Of a stretch of DNA of 64,000 bases, positions 44,752-54,492 are shown piece after piece. The position numbers and the translations under genes are program-made. This stretch comes from CAIVAT01 sp964525995. Its GTDB lineage: Bacteria > Bacteroidota > Bacteroidia > Bacteroidales > FEN-979. Location: assembly GCA_964525995.1 (NCBI GenBank), contig CAZGIM010000002.1, positions 62,001-126,000 of the forward strand. The letters are read 5' to 3'. The notes beneath the pieces were generated by a model, which saw nothing but the letters and a program-made list of their open reading frames with translations, searched no databases and was not told the DNA's origin. Numbering within the stretch: the stretch's first letter is position 1; each line of letters opens with the position of its first letter.

Positions 44752-46083
44752 ATGTTTGAAGGATTAAGCGATAAACTCGACCGTGCATTTAAGGTACTGA
44801 AGGGTCACGGTCATATCACGGAGATCAATGTTGCAGAAACACTGAAGGATGTAAGAAAAGCCTTGCTGGATGCAGATGTCAGTTTTAAAATTTCCAAACA
44901 GTTCACCGACCAGGTAAAGGAAAAGGCGTTGGGCCAGAATGTGCTCACTGCCGTATCGCCGGGGCAACTTATGGTCAAGATCGTCCATGATGAGCTTACC
45001 CAACTGATGGGAGGACAGAAATCGGATCTTGTCCTGAAAGGCGATGCCGCTGTGATTCTGATCGCCGGATTACAGGGATCAGGAAAAACTACTTTTTCTG
45101 CCAAACTGGCCCACTATCTGAAAACAAAAAGGAAGAAGAATCCCTTACTTGTGGCGTGCGATGTGTATCGTCCGGCCGCTATTGAGCAATTAAAGGTACT
45201 GGGAGAACAGATCGGCGTTGATGTGTTCACCGAGGAGGGTTCCGCAGAACCTGTAAAGATAGCGCGTCACTCGATCACGCACGCCCGCGATGCCGGTTAT
45301 AATGTGATCATCATTGATACAGCTGGCCGGCTTGCCATCGACGAGGAGATGATGGATGAAATTGCCAATATCAAAATGGCGGTAACTCCTCAGGAAACGC
45401 TCTTTGTGGTTGATTCCATGACCGGGCAGGATGCTGTCAATACAGCCAAAGCATTCAACGACCGGCTCGATTTTGAGGGAGTCGTGCTGACAAAACTCGA
45501 CGGAGATACCAGAGGCGGTGCGGCTTTAAGCATCAAATCGGTGGTGAATAAGCCCATCAAATTCGTCGGATTAGGCGAGAAAATGGACGCGATCGACTTG
45601 TTCTATCCGGAGCGTATGGCCGACCGGATTCTGGGAATGGGCGACATCGTTTCGTTAGTCGAAAAAGCTCAGGAGCAGTTCAATGAAGAAGAGGCTCAGA
45701 AACTGCAGAAAAAGATCGCACGGAATCAGTTCGACTTTAACGATTTCCTTTCTCAGATCAAGCAGATAAAGAAAATGGGGAATGTCAAAGACCTTTTAGG
45801 GATGATCCCGGGGATGGGAAAGGCAATCCGCAACCTTGAAATTGATGATAATTCCTTTAAAGGTATTGAAGCCATCATCCACTCGATGACCCCTGAAGAG
45901 CGTACAAATCCTACGGTCCTGAACGGAAGTCGGCGGAAACGGATCGCCCTGGGATCAGGAACCACCATCCAGGAGGTGAATCAGCTCATCAAACAATTCG
46001 ACGATACCAGGAAGATGATGAAGATGGTAACCGCCAATAAAGGAAAGAATATGTCGCAGATGATGCGGAATATGAAAAAGTAA
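44752..46083 (+). CDS. ffh: signal recognition particle protein Ffh
   Basis: SRP54-type GTPase that targets membrane proteins to SecYEG. N domain 1-95, G domain with P-loop GLQGSGKTT at 106-114, DVYRPAA, DTAGR and TKLDGDTRGG, then an M domain from about 320 (DFLSQIKQIKKMGN, LLGMIPGM) ending in a methionine-rich tail. TACCTTCG at 44724-44731, near TAnnTTTG, precedes it. Confidence 0.98.
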   Translation: MFEGLSDKLDRAFKVLKGHGHITEINVAETLKDVRKALLDADVSFKISKQFTDQVKEKALGQNVLTAVSPGQLMVKIVHDELTQLMGGQKSDLVLKGDAAVILIAGLQGSGKTTFSAKLAHYLKTKRKKNPLLVACDVYRPAAIEQLKVLGEQIGVDVFTEEGSAEPVKIARHSITHARDAGYNVIIIDTAGRLAIDEEMMDEIANIKMAVTPQETLFVVDSMTGQDAVNTAKAFNDRLDFEGVVLTKLDGDTRGGAALSIKSVVNKPIKFVGLGEKMDAIDLFYPERMADRILGMGDIVSLVEKAQEQFNEEEAQKLQKKIARNQFDFNDFLSQIKQIKKMGNVKDLLGMIPGMGKAIRNLEIDDNSFKGIEAIIHSMTPEERTNPTVLNGSRRKRIALGSGTTIQEVNQLIKQFDDTRKMMKMVTANKGKNMSQMMRNMKK

Positions 46084-46185
46084 TATAGAAAAGGTAAACC
46101 AGAAAGCAGGGAGAACAGGACATCTAACAGGATCAGAATTTCCGGTTGTTGTCGGCCCTTTATTCACAAGCAAAATCAAAGATTC

Positions 46186-47076
46186 ATGAAGCTTTTGGAT
46201 GGGAAACTGATTGCCGGCCAGATTAAGGATGAGCTGGCTAGCGAGGTGCGTGAAAACTTTTTAAACAAAGGATATGCTCCGCCCCACCTGGCCGCCATTC
46301 TGGTTGGCGAAGATCCAGCCAGCCTCTCTTATGTGGCAAGCAAAGAACGATCATGCCGTGAAGTGGGATTCACCTCCTCAGTGTACCGGTATCCCACTAC
46401 AATAAGCCGGGAAAAACTGTTCGAGGCGATTGATTTCCTGAATAATGACCCGGAGATCAGCGGATTTATCGTCCAAATGCCACTGCCACGTCATATCAAA
46501 GAACATGAGGTGATCGAACGGATCGACCCTTCGCGGGATGTCGATGGATTTCATCCGGTAAATCTGGGCCGGATGATGCTGAACCTGCCCGGTTTTCTTC
46601 CGGCAACCCCCAAGGGGATCCTGACCCTCATCGAAAGATATAATATAGAAACGGAGGGGAAACACTGTGTGGTTTTAGGCCGGAGCAATATCGTCGGAAC
46701 CCCAGTCAGCGTGCTGCTTTCAAGAAAATCGAAATTCGGGAATGCTACCGTTACACTGTGTCATAGTCTATCGCGCGATCTCCGCTCCCTGACCTTGCAG
46801 GCGGATATCCTGATCGCGGCGATCGGAAAACAGGGCTTCGTCACAGCCGACATGGTGAAAGATGATGCCGTAGTCATTGATGTTGGGATTCATCGGATTC
46901 CTTGTGAAACATCAAAATCGGGATTCAGATTGGTCGGGGATGTCGATTTTCCTGAAGTTTCGAAGAAATGCAGTTATATAACCCCGGTTCCTGGCGGTGT
47001 CGGACTGATGACGGTAGTCTCGCTACTTCAGAATACAATGGAGGCAGCCAAATCAAAATTAACCCCTGAACAGTGA
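46186..47076 (+). CDS. folD: bifunctional methylenetetrahydrofolate dehydrogenase/cyclohydrolase
   Basis: Makes 10-formyl-THF from methylene-THF. 296 residues. SYVASKERSCREVGF holds the catalytic Tyr and Lys, VQMPLPRHI and DVDGFHPVNLGRM follow, then the NADP-site GRSNIVGTPVSVLL and the C-terminal PVPGGVGLMTVVSLLQNT. The stop overlaps the queE GTG start by four bases. Confidence 0.97.
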   Translation: MKLLDGKLIAGQIKDELASEVRENFLNKGYAPPHLAAILVGEDPASLSYVASKERSCREVGFTSSVYRYPTTISREKLFEAIDFLNNDPEISGFIVQMPLPRHIKEHEVIERIDPSRDVDGFHPVNLGRMMLNLPGFLPATPKGILTLIERYNIETEGKHCVVLGRSNIVGTPVSVLLSRKSKFGNATVTLCHSLSRDLRSLTLQADILIAAIGKQGFVTADMVKDDAVVIDVGIHRIPCETSKSGFRLVGDVDFPEVSKKCSYITPVPGGVGLMTVVSLLQNTMEAAKSKLTPEQ

Positions 47077-47705
47077 AACTTTCGCATGAATCGCTGCTGG
47101 TCCAGGGAATGTTGCTTCCGGTGATGGAGGAGTTCTATTCCGTTCAGGGTGAAGGTTTTAATACCGGTCAATCCGCCTATTTTATCAGGATCGGAGGGTG
47201 TGATGTCGGTTGCCGGTGGTGCGACGTGAAGGAATCGTGGAATGGCGCCGACTTTCCCCCGGTGAGCGCCGACGCGGTCGTCGAACGGGCATCCGTTTTC
47301 CCTGCAAAGGCCGTCGTAGTTACCGGCGGAGAACCCCTGCTCTATAATCTCGACTATCTGTGCGACCGTTTGCACAGGTTACAGTGCAGAACCTTTTTAG
47401 AGACCTCCGGTTCGCAGCTGTATAGCGGCGCCTGGGATTGGATTTGTCTCTCACCCAAGAAGGATGCGCCACCGCTTCCCGAAATTGCCGAGATAGCGCA
47501 GGAACTCAAGGTTATCATTCATGATGATTCCGATTTTGACTGGGCCGAAGAAAACCGTAAACTCCTGAATTCATCATGCTATTGCTTTCTGCAGCCCGAA
47601 TGGAGCCGGCGCAATACGATGATGCCCCGGATCGTTCAATATATCAAGAACCACCCGGAATGGCGAATTTCGTTGCAAAGTCACAAATACATGCATATTC
47701 CCTGA
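47073..47705 (+). CDS. queE: 7-carboxy-7-deazaguanine synthase
   Basis: Radical SAM enzyme of queuosine synthesis. The cluster motif is CDVGCRWC (Cys43, Cys47, Cys50); EEFYSVQGEG, TGGEPLLY, ETSG and LQPEW are the family segments. 210 residues. Start GTG 47073 overlaps folD by four bases (GTGA); ATG codons at 47109 and 47124 are alternatives that would remove the first residues before EEFYSVQGEG. Confidence 0.94.
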   Translation: MKLSHESLLVQGMLLPVMEEFYSVQGEGFNTGQSAYFIRIGGCDVGCRWCDVKESWNGADFPPVSADAVVERASVFPAKAVVVTGGEPLLYNLDYLCDRLHRLQCRTFLETSGSQLYSGAWDWICLSPKKDAPPLPEIAEIAQELKVIIHDDSDFDWAEENRKLLNSSCYCFLQPEWSRRNTMMPRIVQYIKNHPEWRISLQSHKYMHIP

Positions 47706-47707
47706 CT

Positions 47708-49648
47708 ATGCGCCGGATCCTGTTGCTGACCCTGATTGTTATCTGTTCCCTGCACCAGGCAGCCGGACAACAGTTACCCTTGTCAACCCGGAATAAAAAG
47801 GCTGAAAAGAGTTTTTATTCAGCGATTGATGCTTACCAGGCGGGCAATCACGAAAAAGCAGTTGCAGAACTGAATAAAGCGATCGAAACGGATCCATTTT
47901 TCACCGAAGCTTATATACTCAAGGGAGATGTTTATTCCGATCTTCGTCAGCCCGACCAGGCTATCGAATCCTACCAGTCGGCTATCCGGACCAACAATCC
48001 TTTTTCACCTTCGTTGTACGTTCTCTTAGCCATCCTCCAGCAAAATACGGGACGATACGGGGATGCCCGGGCAAATTATACGCGGTTTCTGGAAACGGAC
48101 GGAATTGCAGAAGCTAAAAAACATCAGGCAGAGAAGGGAATTGAAGCCTGCGACTTTGCGCTGGAAGCACAAGCGCATCCTGTTCCCTTTGCACCGGTCA
48201 ATATGGGCGACAGCATCAACACCCCGTACGACGAGTACATCAACGCGATTACAGCCGATGAAGAGCGACTCTATTTCACCCGGAAAAATCCACGCAATGA
48301 ACTGACCCTCGACCGGAACCAGGCATTTGAAGAAGACTTCTATGTTGCTGTTCGACAGGATACAACCTGGCGACTTGCACAAAACCTGGGCCCTCCCGTT
48401 AACACACATGGGAATGAGGGAGCGCTTTCCATCTCCCCCGATGGTAAGTACCTCTTCTTTGCCGGCTGTTACAGAGAGGATGGTTACGGAAGTTGCGATC
48501 TTTACTGGGCACGGTGGATCGATAATCACTGGACCATCCCCGAAAACCTGGGATCGACGGTGAATTCGCCTCAGTGGGATTCACAACCCTCATTCTCCTC
48601 TGATGGCCAAACACTCTATTTTGCAAGTAAAAGAAACGGGGGAAAAGGCAGTTCCGATATCTGGATGACCCGGCTACAGCCCGGAGGGAATTGGAGCGTC
48701 CCGGAAAACTTAGGCGATTCGGTCAACACTCCTCAGGAGGAGATGGCCCCCTTTATTCATCCGGATAATCAGACCCTCTATTTTTCATCAAAAGGACATC
48801 GCGGCATGGGAGGTCTTGATCTTTTCTATTGCCGTAAATCAACGGATGAGCATTGGAGCGCTCCGGTAAATCTGGGTTACCCCATCAATACCAATGCGGA
48901 TGAAATTACGCTCATCGTGAACTCCCGGGGTGACCTCGCGTTCATCTCTTCCGACAAGTTGGGGGGAGCAGGCAGGCAGGACATCTATGCGTTTCCGTTA
49001 TACGAAAACGCGCGACCGCTGATCACCACCTATTTTAAAGGAGTTGTTTTTGATGAGGAGACCGGAAAAAGACTTGAGGCACGCTTTGAACTGACCGACC
49101 TCGAAAAGAAGAAATTGATCGCCGAATCGCGGTCCGATCGGGTGACCGGCGAATTTCTCCTGGTGCTGCCAACTGAACGAAATTATGGACTCACCGTTTC
49201 GCGGGATGGTTATCTTTTTTATTCCGATAATTTTCCGCTTACCGGAACCGGCGATCTGACGCGACCCTTCATCAAAAACATACCGCTCAAGCCAATCAGA
49301 ATAGGAGAAAAGGTAATCCTGAAAAATATTTTCTTTGACACAGACAGGTACACGTTGAAAGAACAATCGCTCGTGGAACTGGAAAAACTTATCGATTTCC
49401 TGAGAAAAAATCCCAAATTGAGAATTGAAATCAGCGGTCATACCGATAACGTTGGAACTGCGGGATATAATCTTGAATTATCGCGCAACAGGGCGAAAGC
49501 GGTGTTTGATTTCCTGTTAAGCCATGGTATCGGCCGGGAACGGCTGAACTACGAGGGTTATGGATTTACCCAGCCTCTCGATTCCAATGAAACGGATGGG
49601 GGCAGGGCCAACAACCGGAGAACTGAATTTAAAGTCATTGGGAATTAA
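47708..49648 (+). CDS. OmpA family protein with TPR and PD40 repeats
   Basis: 646 residues. Signal peptide MRRILLLTLIVICSLHQAAG, TPR repeats (about 25-130), PD40/WD40-like beta-propeller repeats (about 150-380: DGKYLFFAG, DGQTLYFASKRNGG, DNQTLYFSSKG, each in a GGxDI context), a carboxypeptidase-like Ig domain (about 430-520) and an OmpA peptidoglycan-binding domain (about 535-646: FFDTDRYTLKEQSLVEL, SGHTDNVGTAGYN, LSRNRAKAV). It resembles the T9SS component PorE/SprE-like group and anchors to peptidoglycan. The reading frame starts earlier at 47576 but ATG 47708 begins the signal peptide, two bases after queE. Confidence 0.9.
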   Translation: MRRILLLTLIVICSLHQAAGQQLPLSTRNKKAEKSFYSAIDAYQAGNHEKAVAELNKAIETDPFFTEAYILKGDVYSDLRQPDQAIESYQSAIRTNNPFSPSLYVLLAILQQNTGRYGDARANYTRFLETDGIAEAKKHQAEKGIEACDFALEAQAHPVPFAPVNMGDSINTPYDEYINAITADEERLYFTRKNPRNELTLDRNQAFEEDFYVAVRQDTTWRLAQNLGPPVNTHGNEGALSISPDGKYLFFAGCYREDGYGSCDLYWARWIDNHWTIPENLGSTVNSPQWDSQPSFSSDGQTLYFASKRNGGKGSSDIWMTRLQPGGNWSVPENLGDSVNTPQEEMAPFIHPDNQTLYFSSKGHRGMGGLDLFYCRKSTDEHWSAPVNLGYPINTNADEITLIVNSRGDLAFISSDKLGGAGRQDIYAFPLYENARPLITTYFKGVVFDEETGKRLEARFELTDLEKKKLIAESRSDRVTGEFLLVLPTERNYGLTVSRDGYLFYSDNFPLTGTGDLTRPFIKNIPLKPIRIGEKVILKNIFFDTDRYTLKEQSLVELEKLIDFLRKNPKLRIEISGHTDNVGTAGYNLELSRNRAKAVFDFLLSHGIGRERLNYEGYGFTQPLDSNETDGGRANNRRTEFKVIGN

Positions 49649-49667
49649 ATTAAATTTTGTACCTTTG
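49638..49667 (+). promoter_or_regulatory. promoter of thrS
   Basis: TTG at 49638-49640, 19-base spacer, TACCTTTG at 49660-49667. It overlaps the end of the OmpA gene and lies 27 bases before the thrS ATG. Confidence 0.65.
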
Positions 49668-49693
49668 CGCCCCTCAAAATCACGCTCTGACTC

Positions 49694-51637
49694 ATGATCC
49701 ACATAACGTTACCCGATAACTCGGTTCGTCAGTATCCTGAAGGCGTCACAGGACTGGAGATTGCAAAAAGCATCAGTGAAGGACTATCGCGAAATGTTCT
49801 TTCGGTTAAGGTTAATGGCGAAGTATGGGATGCTACCCGTCCCATTGGCCACGATGCTACGGTACGGTTGCTGACCTGGAATGATCCTGAGGGGAAGGCA
49901 ACCCTCTGGCACTCTTCGGCACATCTGATGGCCGAGGCTATTGAATCGCTCTATCCAGGAGCCAAATTCGGCATTGGTCCGGATGTGGAGAACGGATTTT
50001 ACTATGATATCGACTTCGGCAACCAGACCATATCCTCTGACGATTTTACAAAAATCGAAAAGAAGATCCTTGAATTAGCGAGAGAAAAACAGCAGTTCGT
50101 CCGCAAGGAAGTTTCGAAGGAAGAGGCCATCCGGTACTTTACTCAGAAGGGTGACGAATACAAAGTCGAGTTGCTTCAGGATCTTCCTGATGGAAGTATT
50201 ACATTTTACGAATCGGGCAGGTTCACCGATCTGTGCCGTGGGCCGCATTTACCCGATACAGGCCCGATCCGTGCCGTGAAACTGCTGAATATTGCAGGAG
50301 CCTACTGGCGCGGTGATGAAAAACGTAAGCAAATGACCCGTATTTACGGCATTACCTTCCCGAAACAAAAAGAGCTCGATGATTTTCTGATTCTGTTGGA
50401 AGAAGCCAAAAAACGGGATCATCGGAAATTAGGGAAGGAACTGGAGTTGTTTGCCTTTTCACAGAAGGTAGGGCTGGGTCTGCCTCTTTGGTTGCCCCGT
50501 GGCGCCCAGTTACGCGAACGGCTTGAAATGTTCCTGAAAAAGGTACAGAAAAAAGCCGGTTACCAGCAGGTTATGTGTCCACATATCGGGAATGTTGAAC
50601 TCTATAAGACTTCGGGCCACTATCAGAAATACGGGGAAAGTTCGTTCAGGCCGATATCGACACCTGTCGAAGGCGAAGAGTTTTTCCTGAAACCGATGAA
50701 TTGTCCCCACCATTGTGAAATCTATAAAACATCACCCCGCTCTTACCGCGATCTTCCGGTCAGGCTTGCCGAATTTGGCACGGTTTACCGGTATGAACAG
50801 AGTGGCGAACTTCACGGACTGACCCGTGTCCGCGGATTTACGCAGGATGATGCCCATATTTTCTGTACGCCCGAACAGGTCAAGGATGAATTCAAGGGTG
50901 TGATGGATATCGTTATGCTGATTTTCAAGGCTCTTAATTTCAAAGATTTTATCGTGCAGATATCCCTGCGCGATCCCAATAATAAGGAGAAATATATCGG
51001 ATCGGATGAGAATTGGGATAAAGCCGAAACCGCGATCATGGAGGTCGCCAGCGAACGGGGATTGACTACTGTGGTCGAACTGGGCGAGGCCGCATTCTAT
51101 GGTCCCAAGATGGATTTCATGGTCAAGGATGCGCTGGGTCGCAAGTGGCAGCTTGGTACCATTCAGGTTGACTACAACCTGCCCGAACGGTTCGAACTTG
51201 AGTATATCGGTGCCGACAACCAGAAGCACCGGCCTGTTATGATCCACCGGGCTCCTTTCGGCTCGATGGAGCGTTTCGTTGCGGTATTGCTCGAGCACAC
51301 CGCCGGCGATTTTCCGCTTTGGCTCACACCCGACCAGGCTATCGTGTTGCCAATCAGCGAGAAATATCAGGAATATGCGAAAAAAGTTTTACATTTGCTG
51401 AATAATTCAGAAATTCGCACTCGGATTGACGATCGGAATGAGAAGGCAGGCAAGAAGATCAGGGATGCTGAAGTGAAGAAAATCCCCTATATGCTTGTGG
51501 TGGGTGAGCGCGAAGAGAATGAGGGGACCGTATCTGTCAGGCGTCATGGCCGGGGTGATCTCGGCCCCATGAGGGTTGAAGATTTTGTTATTAAAATAAA
51601 GGAAGAGATCGATAACGAACTGGGTGACCTTAACTGA
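49694..51637 (+). CDS. thrS: threonyl-tRNA synthetase
   Basis: Class II synthetase, 647 residues. TGS domain 1-62, editing domain with HSSAHLMAEAI, then the catalytic core: motif 2 RVRGFTQDDAHIFC and motif 3 IHRAPFGSMERF, with a zinc ligand Cys in MNCPHHCE. The anticodon-binding domain ends the protein. Gene order thrS-infC-rpmI-rplT is the widespread arrangement. Confidence 0.98.
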   Translation: MIHITLPDNSVRQYPEGVTGLEIAKSISEGLSRNVLSVKVNGEVWDATRPIGHDATVRLLTWNDPEGKATLWHSSAHLMAEAIESLYPGAKFGIGPDVENGFYYDIDFGNQTISSDDFTKIEKKILELAREKQQFVRKEVSKEEAIRYFTQKGDEYKVELLQDLPDGSITFYESGRFTDLCRGPHLPDTGPIRAVKLLNIAGAYWRGDEKRKQMTRIYGITFPKQKELDDFLILLEEAKKRDHRKLGKELELFAFSQKVGLGLPLWLPRGAQLRERLEMFLKKVQKKAGYQQVMCPHIGNVELYKTSGHYQKYGESSFRPISTPVEGEEFFLKPMNCPHHCEIYKTSPRSYRDLPVRLAEFGTVYRYEQSGELHGLTRVRGFTQDDAHIFCTPEQVKDEFKGVMDIVMLIFKALNFKDFIVQISLRDPNNKEKYIGSDENWDKAETAIMEVASERGLTTVVELGEAAFYGPKMDFMVKDALGRKWQLGTIQVDYNLPERFELEYIGADNQKHRPVMIHRAPFGSMERFVAVLLEHTAGDFPLWLTPDQAIVLPISEKYQEYAKKVLHLLNNSEIRTRIDDRNEKAGKKIRDAEVKKIPYMLVVGEREENEGTVSVRRHGRGDLGPMRVEDFVIKIKEEIDNELGDLN

Positions 51638-51730
51638 CACGAAATCCTGAGGGCCCGGGTACTGATCCCTGTTCGGGATTTGCTTCCAAAACAAAACACA
51701 TAGTATTAACTAAAGATAGGAGATAAAACA

Positions 51731-52285
51731 ATAGTAACACAATTCAACGGTCCCCGGAGAACCCCGAGACCAGGGAAAAAAGAAGAGCCTTACAACATCA
51801 ACCAATGGATTAAAGCGCCCGTAGTCCGTGTGGTGGGCGAAAACATACAGCCGGGTATTTACAACATCCGCGAAGCTTTGAACATTGCCGAAATGAAAGG
51901 CCTTGACCTGGTCGAGATCTCACCCACTGCAAACCCGCCGGTTTGTAAGGTGATCGACTACAAAAAGTTTCTTTACGAATTGAAAAAGAAACAAAAAGAG
52001 ATCAAATCAAAAACAGCTAAAGTCATCATCAAGGAGATAAGACTGGGACCGAACACCGATGATCATGATTTCAATTTCAAGCTCAACCACGCGATCAAGT
52101 TTCTCAAGGAGAATGCTAAAGTCAAGGTGGATGTGTTCTTTAAAGGAAGATCAATAATCTATAAGGAGCAGGGAGAATTAATCCTGCTCAAGTTTGCACA
52201 GGCTCTGGTTGAAGTAGGAAAAATAGAGCAGATGCCCCGCCTGGAAGGAAAACGAATGATCATGATCATCTCACCGAAAAAGTAA
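51731..52285 (+). CDS. infC: translation initiation factor IF-3, probable AUA start
   Basis: Keeps ribosomal subunits apart and checks the start codon. The conserved N-terminal domain (YNINQWIKAPVVRVVGENIQPG) extends well upstream of the first ordinary start (GTG 51830), and no ATG, GTG or TTG occurs in frame between the stop at 51707 and 51830. GGAG at 51719-51722 stands eight bases before ATA 51731, giving 184 residues, a normal IF-3 length. infC genes often start at AUU or AUA, which lets IF-3 repress itself. An ATA at 51716 is a weaker candidate. Confidence 0.85.
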   Translation: MVTQFNGPRRTPRPGKKEEPYNINQWIKAPVVRVVGENIQPGIYNIREALNIAEMKGLDLVEISPTANPPVCKVIDYKKFLYELKKKQKEIKSKTAKVIIKEIRLGPNTDDHDFNFKLNHAIKFLKENAKVKVDVFFKGRSIIYKEQGELILLKFAQALVEVGKIEQMPRLEGKRMIMIISPKK

Positions 52286-52304
52286 TTGTTTATACAAATT
52301 AATC

Positions 52305-52360
52305 AATCAATCAATAATTCAATCAATCAATAATTCAATCAATCAATAATTCAATCAATT
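52305..52360. repeat. 16-bp tandem repeat between infC and rpmI
   Basis: AATCAATCAATAATTC is present three times in a row (52305-52352), followed by a half copy. AT-rich, without evident hairpin. Confidence 0.9.
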
Positions 52361-52372
52361 AACAAAGGTAAC

Positions 52373-52567
52373 ATGCCAAAAATGAAATCGAAATCCGGAG
52401 CCAAGAAAAGGTTTTCTCTTACCGGAACCGGAAAAATCAAACGGAAGCATGCTTACAAAAGCCACATCCTGACCAAAAAAACCACGAAGAGGAAACGTAA
52501 TCTCACCTATTCGACGCTGGTAAATAAGGCCGATGAAGCTAATGTAAAGGAGATGCTCCAGGGTTAA
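52373..52567 (+). CDS. rpmI: 50S ribosomal protein L35
   Basis: 64-residue basic protein of the large subunit. MPKMKSKSGAKKRFSLTG and HILTKKTTKRKRNL are the family signature. Follows infC by 87 bases containing the 16-bp repeats; rplT follows 72 bases later. Confidence 0.97.
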   Translation: MPKMKSKSGAKKRFSLTGTGKIKRKHAYKSHILTKKTTKRKRNLTYSTLVNKADEANVKEMLQG

Positions 52568-52639
52568 TTCATCATTGTTTAACTTGTGCCCAGCTTTAAG
52601 ATTCCGGTTACGGAACGCTGACACAAAAAATCGAAAAAA

Positions 52640-52987
52640 ATGCCAAGATCAGTAAACGCTGTCGCCTCGCGTGAGAGAAGGAAAAAGATCCTGAAACGGG
52701 CAAAAGGACAATTCGGAAGAAGAAAGAACGTCCTGACCGTTGCGAAGAATTCAGTTGAAAAAGGTTTGACTTACGCATACCGTGACCGCAGAACCAAGAA
52801 AAGAAATTTCAGGGGACTGTGGATTACCCGTATCAATGCCGGAGTGCGTACCTATGGAATGTCGTATTCAGTTTTTATGGCAAAACTGGCGGAAAAGAAT
52901 ATTCTGCTTAACAGGAAAACACTTGCCGACCTGGCCATGAACCACCCCGAAGCTTTCAAAGCCGTTGTGGATGCGGTAAATTCATAA
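52640..52987 (+). CDS. rplT: 50S ribosomal protein L20
   Basis: 115-residue rRNA-binding protein needed for early assembly of the large subunit. MPRSVNAVASRERRKKILK, RDRRTKKRNFRGLWI and INAGVR match the family. Last gene of the thrS-infC-rpmI-rplT run; a terminator follows 22 bases on. Confidence 0.98.
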   Translation: MPRSVNAVASRERRKKILKRAKGQFGRRKNVLTVAKNSVEKGLTYAYRDRRTKKRNFRGLWITRINAGVRTYGMSYSVFMAKLAEKNILLNRKTLADLAMNHPEAFKAVVDAVNS

Positions 52988-53009
52988 TCAACCCTGATGG
53001 TTGAGATAG

Positions 53010-53046
53010 TGAAGGCTGTCACTCGTTGACGGCCTTCATTTTTTTT
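53010..53046. terminator. terminator of rplT
   Basis: A 12-bp stem TGAAGGCTGTCA/TGACGGCCTTCA (one G-T pair) with loop CTCGT, followed by eight T. Its T run overlaps the end of the opposite gene. Confidence 0.9.
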
Positions 53047-54454
53047 CCTGTACCCGTTTATCGTAGTTGATGATAAATTGCTCTAATTGTTCCCCTAACA
53101 GACGTTTGGCAAGAATCTCCTTCTTTTCATTGAGTACATAGACTACCGGCGTAGAGAATATATCGTACTGGTCGTGATAGTTTCCGGTCAGGGTTCTCGG
53201 ACCGTTGACATTGATCCAGGTCATCTTCTTTTTCTTGATCCCCGCTTTCATCTTAGCCATGGAAGTATCAGAACATACGGCAAAAATCTCCAATCCGTAT
53301 TTCTCTTTATCCCTTTCATAGAATGCTTTGATCTTGGGAACTTCTACTTCACAGTGGCTGCATTCAGGATCCCAAAATAGCAGGATCAGATAGCGGGCTT
53401 TAATGTTATGCATCGAAACCAGATTGAAACTCGTATCCTGCATCACCATGTTGGGCGCTTTGTTTCCGATCAGGATGGGGCGTAACTTATTGGCTTTTTT
53501 AATAATGGATTCGTTCAGACTTTTTGTCAACCAGGTAGTCTGACCCGTAGCATAATATTTATCGACAATGTCAACGAAAATCTTATCAAAGCCCATGATC
53601 TCTGAACTTTCATAATGGTAGGTAGTAAACCAGATCAGGTATTTAAACATCTCCTCGTTGGGTCGCGCCCGCTCGACCAACTGATCAATTGCCTTCATGA
53701 TCGTATCAGGCGACTGAATGATAATATTGTCTAAGTACTTCTTGAGTTTGTTATAGAAAACCGGCGTTCTCAGGATCCGGTCATCAGCAAGATTGACATC
53801 ATTCCAGTATTCAGCAACATAGGTGCGATAGGAGTAGGTAGAATCTTTTTTTCCGTTGGGTAATACAGGATTTTCTTTGATATCAGGCTCTTTCATCACT
53901 TTGAGCATCAATGTGAGAAAGCTTTCAGGAAACTCTTTAATGATCCGGTATTTATAATCGATCAATGCTTTATTGATCACCTGGATCTGATCGTTAAGAA
54001 CCTTGACAGTATCACTGTTTTCACCGGATGCTTTGATGCGATCCTGCAATTCCTGAGCTTTTTTAAACTGTACCTTGTTGTATTCCAGATATTGGTAAAA
54101 CAATTTATTCTCAGGTGAATCTTTAAAAACCATTTTCCCGGTAAGATCGGTAACATCCGTTTCCATCGAAAATTTGCGGTCGTTGTTGATGATGAAGTCG
54201 CAGTAATTTTTTTCGGAGATGATCAGGAGGTACATCCCTTTTGGAAGGTCTTTCGATTTAAGGGTACACCGGCCTGAACCATCCACCTTCAGCGTATCTT
54301 TAATATAGGTGTTGTTTCCGTAATAGTTTCCGATCATACATACGGTATCCCTGAGCCCGTGTATCTGGAACCGGATGAGGGTTCCCTCCTGGGAGCGTCC
54401 GGCAAGGGTCATTAATAACAAAAAAAGTGTCAGCGTCGGTAGTTTATAGTTCAT
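53036..54454 (-). CDS. DUF4369-thioredoxin (TlpA-like) protein
   Basis: 472 residues, signal peptide at 1-21. N-terminal DUF4369-like beta domain, helical middle part, and a C-terminal thioredoxin domain (about 335-472) with redox motif CSHC in FWDPECSHCEVEVP and the cis-proline in IFSTPVVYVL. These fusions act in periplasmic disulfide exchange; target unknown. Confidence 0.86.
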   Translation of the reverse strand: MNYKLPTLTLFLLLMTLAGRSQEGTLIRFQIHGLRDTVCMIGNYYGNNTYIKDTLKVDGSGRCTLKSKDLPKGMYLLIISEKNYCDFIINNDRKFSMETDVTDLTGKMVFKDSPENKLFYQYLEYNKVQFKKAQELQDRIKASGENSDTVKVLNDQIQVINKALIDYKYRIIKEFPESFLTLMLKVMKEPDIKENPVLPNGKKDSTYSYRTYVAEYWNDVNLADDRILRTPVFYNKLKKYLDNIIIQSPDTIMKAIDQLVERARPNEEMFKYLIWFTTYHYESSEIMGFDKIFVDIVDKYYATGQTTWLTKSLNESIIKKANKLRPILIGNKAPNMVMQDTSFNLVSMHNIKARYLILLFWDPECSHCEVEVPKIKAFYERDKEKYGLEIFAVCSDTSMAKMKAGIKKKKMTWINVNGPRTLTGNYHDQYDIFSTPVVYVLNEKKEILAKRLLGEQLEQFIINYDKRVQEKK

Positions 54455-54492
54455 GTGATCAGGTTTTAGCCGTTAACGTAATTTGATCCGAT

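Noticed and set aside
51830..52285. infC starting at GTG 51830
   Set aside because: Would remove most of the conserved IF-3 N-terminal domain coded just upstream in the same frame.
52305..52360. CRISPR array
   Set aside because: Repeats are contiguous with no spacers and no cas genes.
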